In this document: positions 54,694 to 64,000 of the stretch, one piece after another
How the letters are laid out: every line of letters begins with the position of its first letter
How positions within the stretch are numbered: position 1 is the first letter of the stretch
From: Chaenocephalus aceratus
Lineage: Eukaryota; Chordata; Actinopteri; Perciformes; Channichthyidae
DNA: 64,000 bases
NCBI GenBank assembly: GCA_023974075.1
Contig: JAMFTG010000151.1
Span: forward strand, 205,595-269,594
Direction of reading: 5' to 3'
Notes under the pieces: model-generated
Told to the model about the DNA's origin: nothing
The model's database searches: none
The model's input: the letters and a program-made list of their open reading frames with translations, nothing else
Made by a program: the position numbers and the translations under genes

Positions 54694-55725
54694 GGCCGAG
54701 GCTATATACAGGACGTCCTGTACACAGCTCTCTGAAATGGCTATTACATTACATCACATTTAGCTGACGCTTTTATCCAAAGCGACTTACAATAAGTGCG
54801 TTCGACCAGGAAGACACAACCTTGAAGAAAACAGAATCATAAAGTACATCAGGTTTCATAGAGCCAAGCATTTCAAGTGCTACTCAACTGGCTTTAGAGG
54901 AGCCAGCCCTTTGTTAGTATATAAGTGCTCTGTTAGCAGTTCTTTGTTAGTAATTCTATCGCTCGAGGTGGAGTCGAAAGAGATGAGTCTCAGTCTGGAA
55001 GGTGTGTGAGCTTTCTGCTGTCCTGATGTCAATGGGAGCTCATTCCACCATCTTGGAGCCAGGATAGCAAACCCACTAGTCCTGGATGTAGGAAGGGCCA
55101 GATCCATGCGCAGCATGGTACGCAAGTACCAGTGTCTTGAATATATACAGGACCGTCCTGCAGCTAACGTCAAATGACTATACAGACCGGGCTATTATAG
55201 CATGCTTAAGCAAGTTTCGCGGGTGGTAATGTAGGGATAGGATTCACAGATAAATATTCTCATGACAACATTATTTTCAACGAGTTTCCCCTCAATATAA
55301 AATTGTGGCAATTAAATCTCTTTCATGCCAATTGCTTAGCTTTTTATGCTGATTTCAGTCTTTTTTTTGGCTTATCTTTTTATGTTTTCAATCATTTTCT
55401 ACTTTATATTTTCCTGCATACTTTAAAGACTACTCGGTTTTATTAAAACTGAAGTTTTTTTTTTTAAAGAATTCGCCGACATTTCGTTGACGTGTAGTGA
55501 TTTTGCATTGAAAGCAACACAAATCATTTATCGGCTACGCCGGCATTTTTATTTTAGAAATCGGAGAAACCGTCTTTTGAATTGTATGTAGTATGCTGTA
55601 CATTTTTGTAATTTATCCTGCTGCAAACGTTAATTGTACACCAATTATATCCATATTTCTGAAGACTACATACAAAGCCATTTCAGGGCTTGTGTACAGG
55701 ACGGTCCTGTATATAGCCACTCCCA
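54694..55725. mobile_element. DNA element with 45-bp terminal repeats
   Basis: GGCTATATACAGGACGTCCT... at the left mirrors ...GGACGGTCCTGTATATAGCC at the right, over about 45 bp. ATCCCCAC flanks both sides (54686-54693, 55726-55733), suggesting an 8-bp duplication. The left part of the interior (about 54740-55140) carries another fish repeat (TTTAGCTGACGCTTTTATCC). Confidence 0.65.
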
Positions 55726-55828
55726 ATCCCCACCCCCCTCAAATGGAAATATGTGTTGACATAAATGGTGACCAAACCGTTTGAGACCCACTGAGAACTT
55801 AGACTAAGTTAACGATCTAAACACTCTT

Positions 55829-56945
55829 GCGGCTTTCACACCAGCGCTTTTCCCTTTCTAGCTCCGAGCTAGAGCTTTTCTGGTTCAGCTCCGGTTTCCC
55901 TTTTCTGCTCCCGCTCTGTGCACACCGCCCAGACCCGACTGGTGCTGCCGCTGCTGCGTCATGACGTCACCGTTTACATCGCTGATTTGCTCCCCCAATG
56001 GCGTTCACCACAACAACAACAACAACAACGGGAACTGCGTCGGGTCGACGATCGTGTTGCTTTTAATCACACGAAGCCAGATTAAATTAAATAACGACTT
56101 CTCCAACCTTATGCTTTTCTCCAGAGTGCCGTGGTTAATTGTTTATGAATGTGTTTCTGCAGCATTTAGCGACCGCTGCAGTGCTGGCTGCTCGTCCACG
56201 GAGTTTATTCTCCCGTTAGCTCCCGTTAGCTCACACTGCAGCGGCCGCTCTAAAGTATTCACTGTCCGACTCACACAAGCAGCTGATGCATATCCCCAGT
56301 TCCCCTTAGCCTAAGTGAATGTGTGTCAGTCTGAATTGACGCTGTTTGGCATCACAACGCTGTTATGAAAGTTTCTCTGGTATAAAATGGGTGATGTTGG
56401 CATAGCAACCAAAGCTAAACTGACTACTTGCTATTGCTATCCTATTGTGGCATAAACCGTTTTCTACAGGCACATTTTACCGGTGTATTTTTATTATGAT
56501 TCTACTTGTGATAGTCGGACACGACAACCTGTGCAGCCCATGTATTGATTCCATTCGATAGCTGCAATAATACAAAACAACACGTCTGCCTCTCTCCACA
56601 ATGATCGATAACAGTGAACGGATGGTCAAAGTGAGGTACAAATAAACAGAACCACACGAAGCCTGGTTAGTGCTGCCTGACTTTATAAAGTGTGTTTATA
56701 GGCACTACTGCTTGTAGGCAGGCTGACAGTCGACCCATGTTCAGGGGAGGTGGGTTTAGTTTCCTGCACGCCTCGACGTAAGAGAGATGTAAGCGACGCC
56801 ACCTCTTAGCTCCGAAGCTCTTGCCTCCAGACCAACAATTTTTTGGAGCTGGAAGTGAACCGGATTCCGGAGCTAAGAGGCGGCGCCGCTGCGGTGTGAA
56901 CAGGAAAAACCGGCGCTTTTCAGGCTCCAGCTCCGAGCCGGAGAC
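55829..56945. mobile_element. 1.1-kb DNA element, copy 2 (inverted relative to 48602)
   Basis: Begins GCGGCTTTCACACCAGCGC and is the reverse complement of 49688-48602 through nearly all its length, including GACGTCACCGTTTACATCGC. It differs by a longer CAACAA run and by a changed far end (GGAGACGCGTCGCTAC). In the first intron of the kinesin gene. Confidence 0.75.
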
Positions 56946-57204
56946 GCGTCGCTACAGCACTAAGTGCCATACAAATGTTTGAAGGGCGTGACATGAGTTA
57001 AAATTGTTGTTGATGTGAAGCTAACCGTACTTTCAGTCGCTCAGTCGGCCAGACTTAACGTTACTGTTGTTGTTGTCGGAGGAGCCTGTGACCTAAGCTT
57101 GTCATCGTCATAGCGACACTGCAGCTATGTACGTATGACTAATAAAATACTTGAAACCTTGATGCTGCTTTTGTTTACTCCTGATCTTTGTCCATGTGCT
57201 GCAG

Positions 57205-63937
<6,733 letters not shown>

Positions 63938-64000
63938 GTTCGTTCCACTTTCTCACATCTTTAATTAAACTAAAGAGTATATAGTGATTGTTGGAAAGGA

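Overview
The window is a stretch of a vertebrate, almost certainly teleost fish, nuclear genome. Genes are split by GT-AG introns. Most of the sequence is interspersed repeats typical of fish: many hAT elements with 8-bp target duplications, Kolobok-type elements with TTAA duplications, Harbinger-like MITEs, a pogo-like element, a CACTA-like element, L2 and L1 LINEs, a tRNA-type SINE, and long GT and TA microsatellites. Nothing prokaryotic or viral was seen.

Layout. 1-5.4 kb: a foldback repeat, then a 4.4-kb Kolobok-type element that carries, on opposite strands, a THAP-domain exon with a decayed transposase tail and a relic of a P2X7-ballast-like protein; a hAT has landed in the first codons of the latter. 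6.6-10.9 kb: five in-frame exons of a choline-transporter (SLC5A7/CHT1)-like gene, preceded directly by a LINE tail and with a THAP-bearing Kolobok derivative in its large intron. 12.1 kb: the first exon of a second SLC5A7-like copy, frameshifted and cut off by an L2 LINE that is itself split by a hAT. 16.4-19.2 kb: a CACTA-like relic with a C2H2 finger protein. 23-25.2 kb: a P-element/THAP9-type transposase gene with a coding 27-bp minisatellite and one frameshift. 26.2-26.8 kb: an intact intronless SGNH-hydrolase ORF. 29.3-31.4 kb: a broken THAP gene. 36.3-43 kb: a nearly intact 10-exon Kolobok transposase with a three-layer nest (Kolobok > hAT > hAT and MITE) in one intron.

43-50.3 kb: several well-spliced, phase-compatible minus-strand exons of a gene I do not recognise, with an ORF1-only L1 copy in one intron. 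52.9 kb to the end: the 5' part of a mitotic kinesin gene (KIF20B-like), with a promoter carrying a CCAAT box and a CHR-type site, a non-coding or uORF-bearing first exon, and four coding exons up to the P-loop; its introns hold at least seven transposons. The gene runs off the right edge.

The host genes (choline transporter, unknown gene, kinesin) show no functional link. The common theme is successive waves of transposition, datable by nesting order, and several transposon-encoded proteins (THAP, BED, MADF, SGNH, ballast-like) that are still open or close to it. All splice and domain calls were made by eye from the sequence and known families; no search was run.
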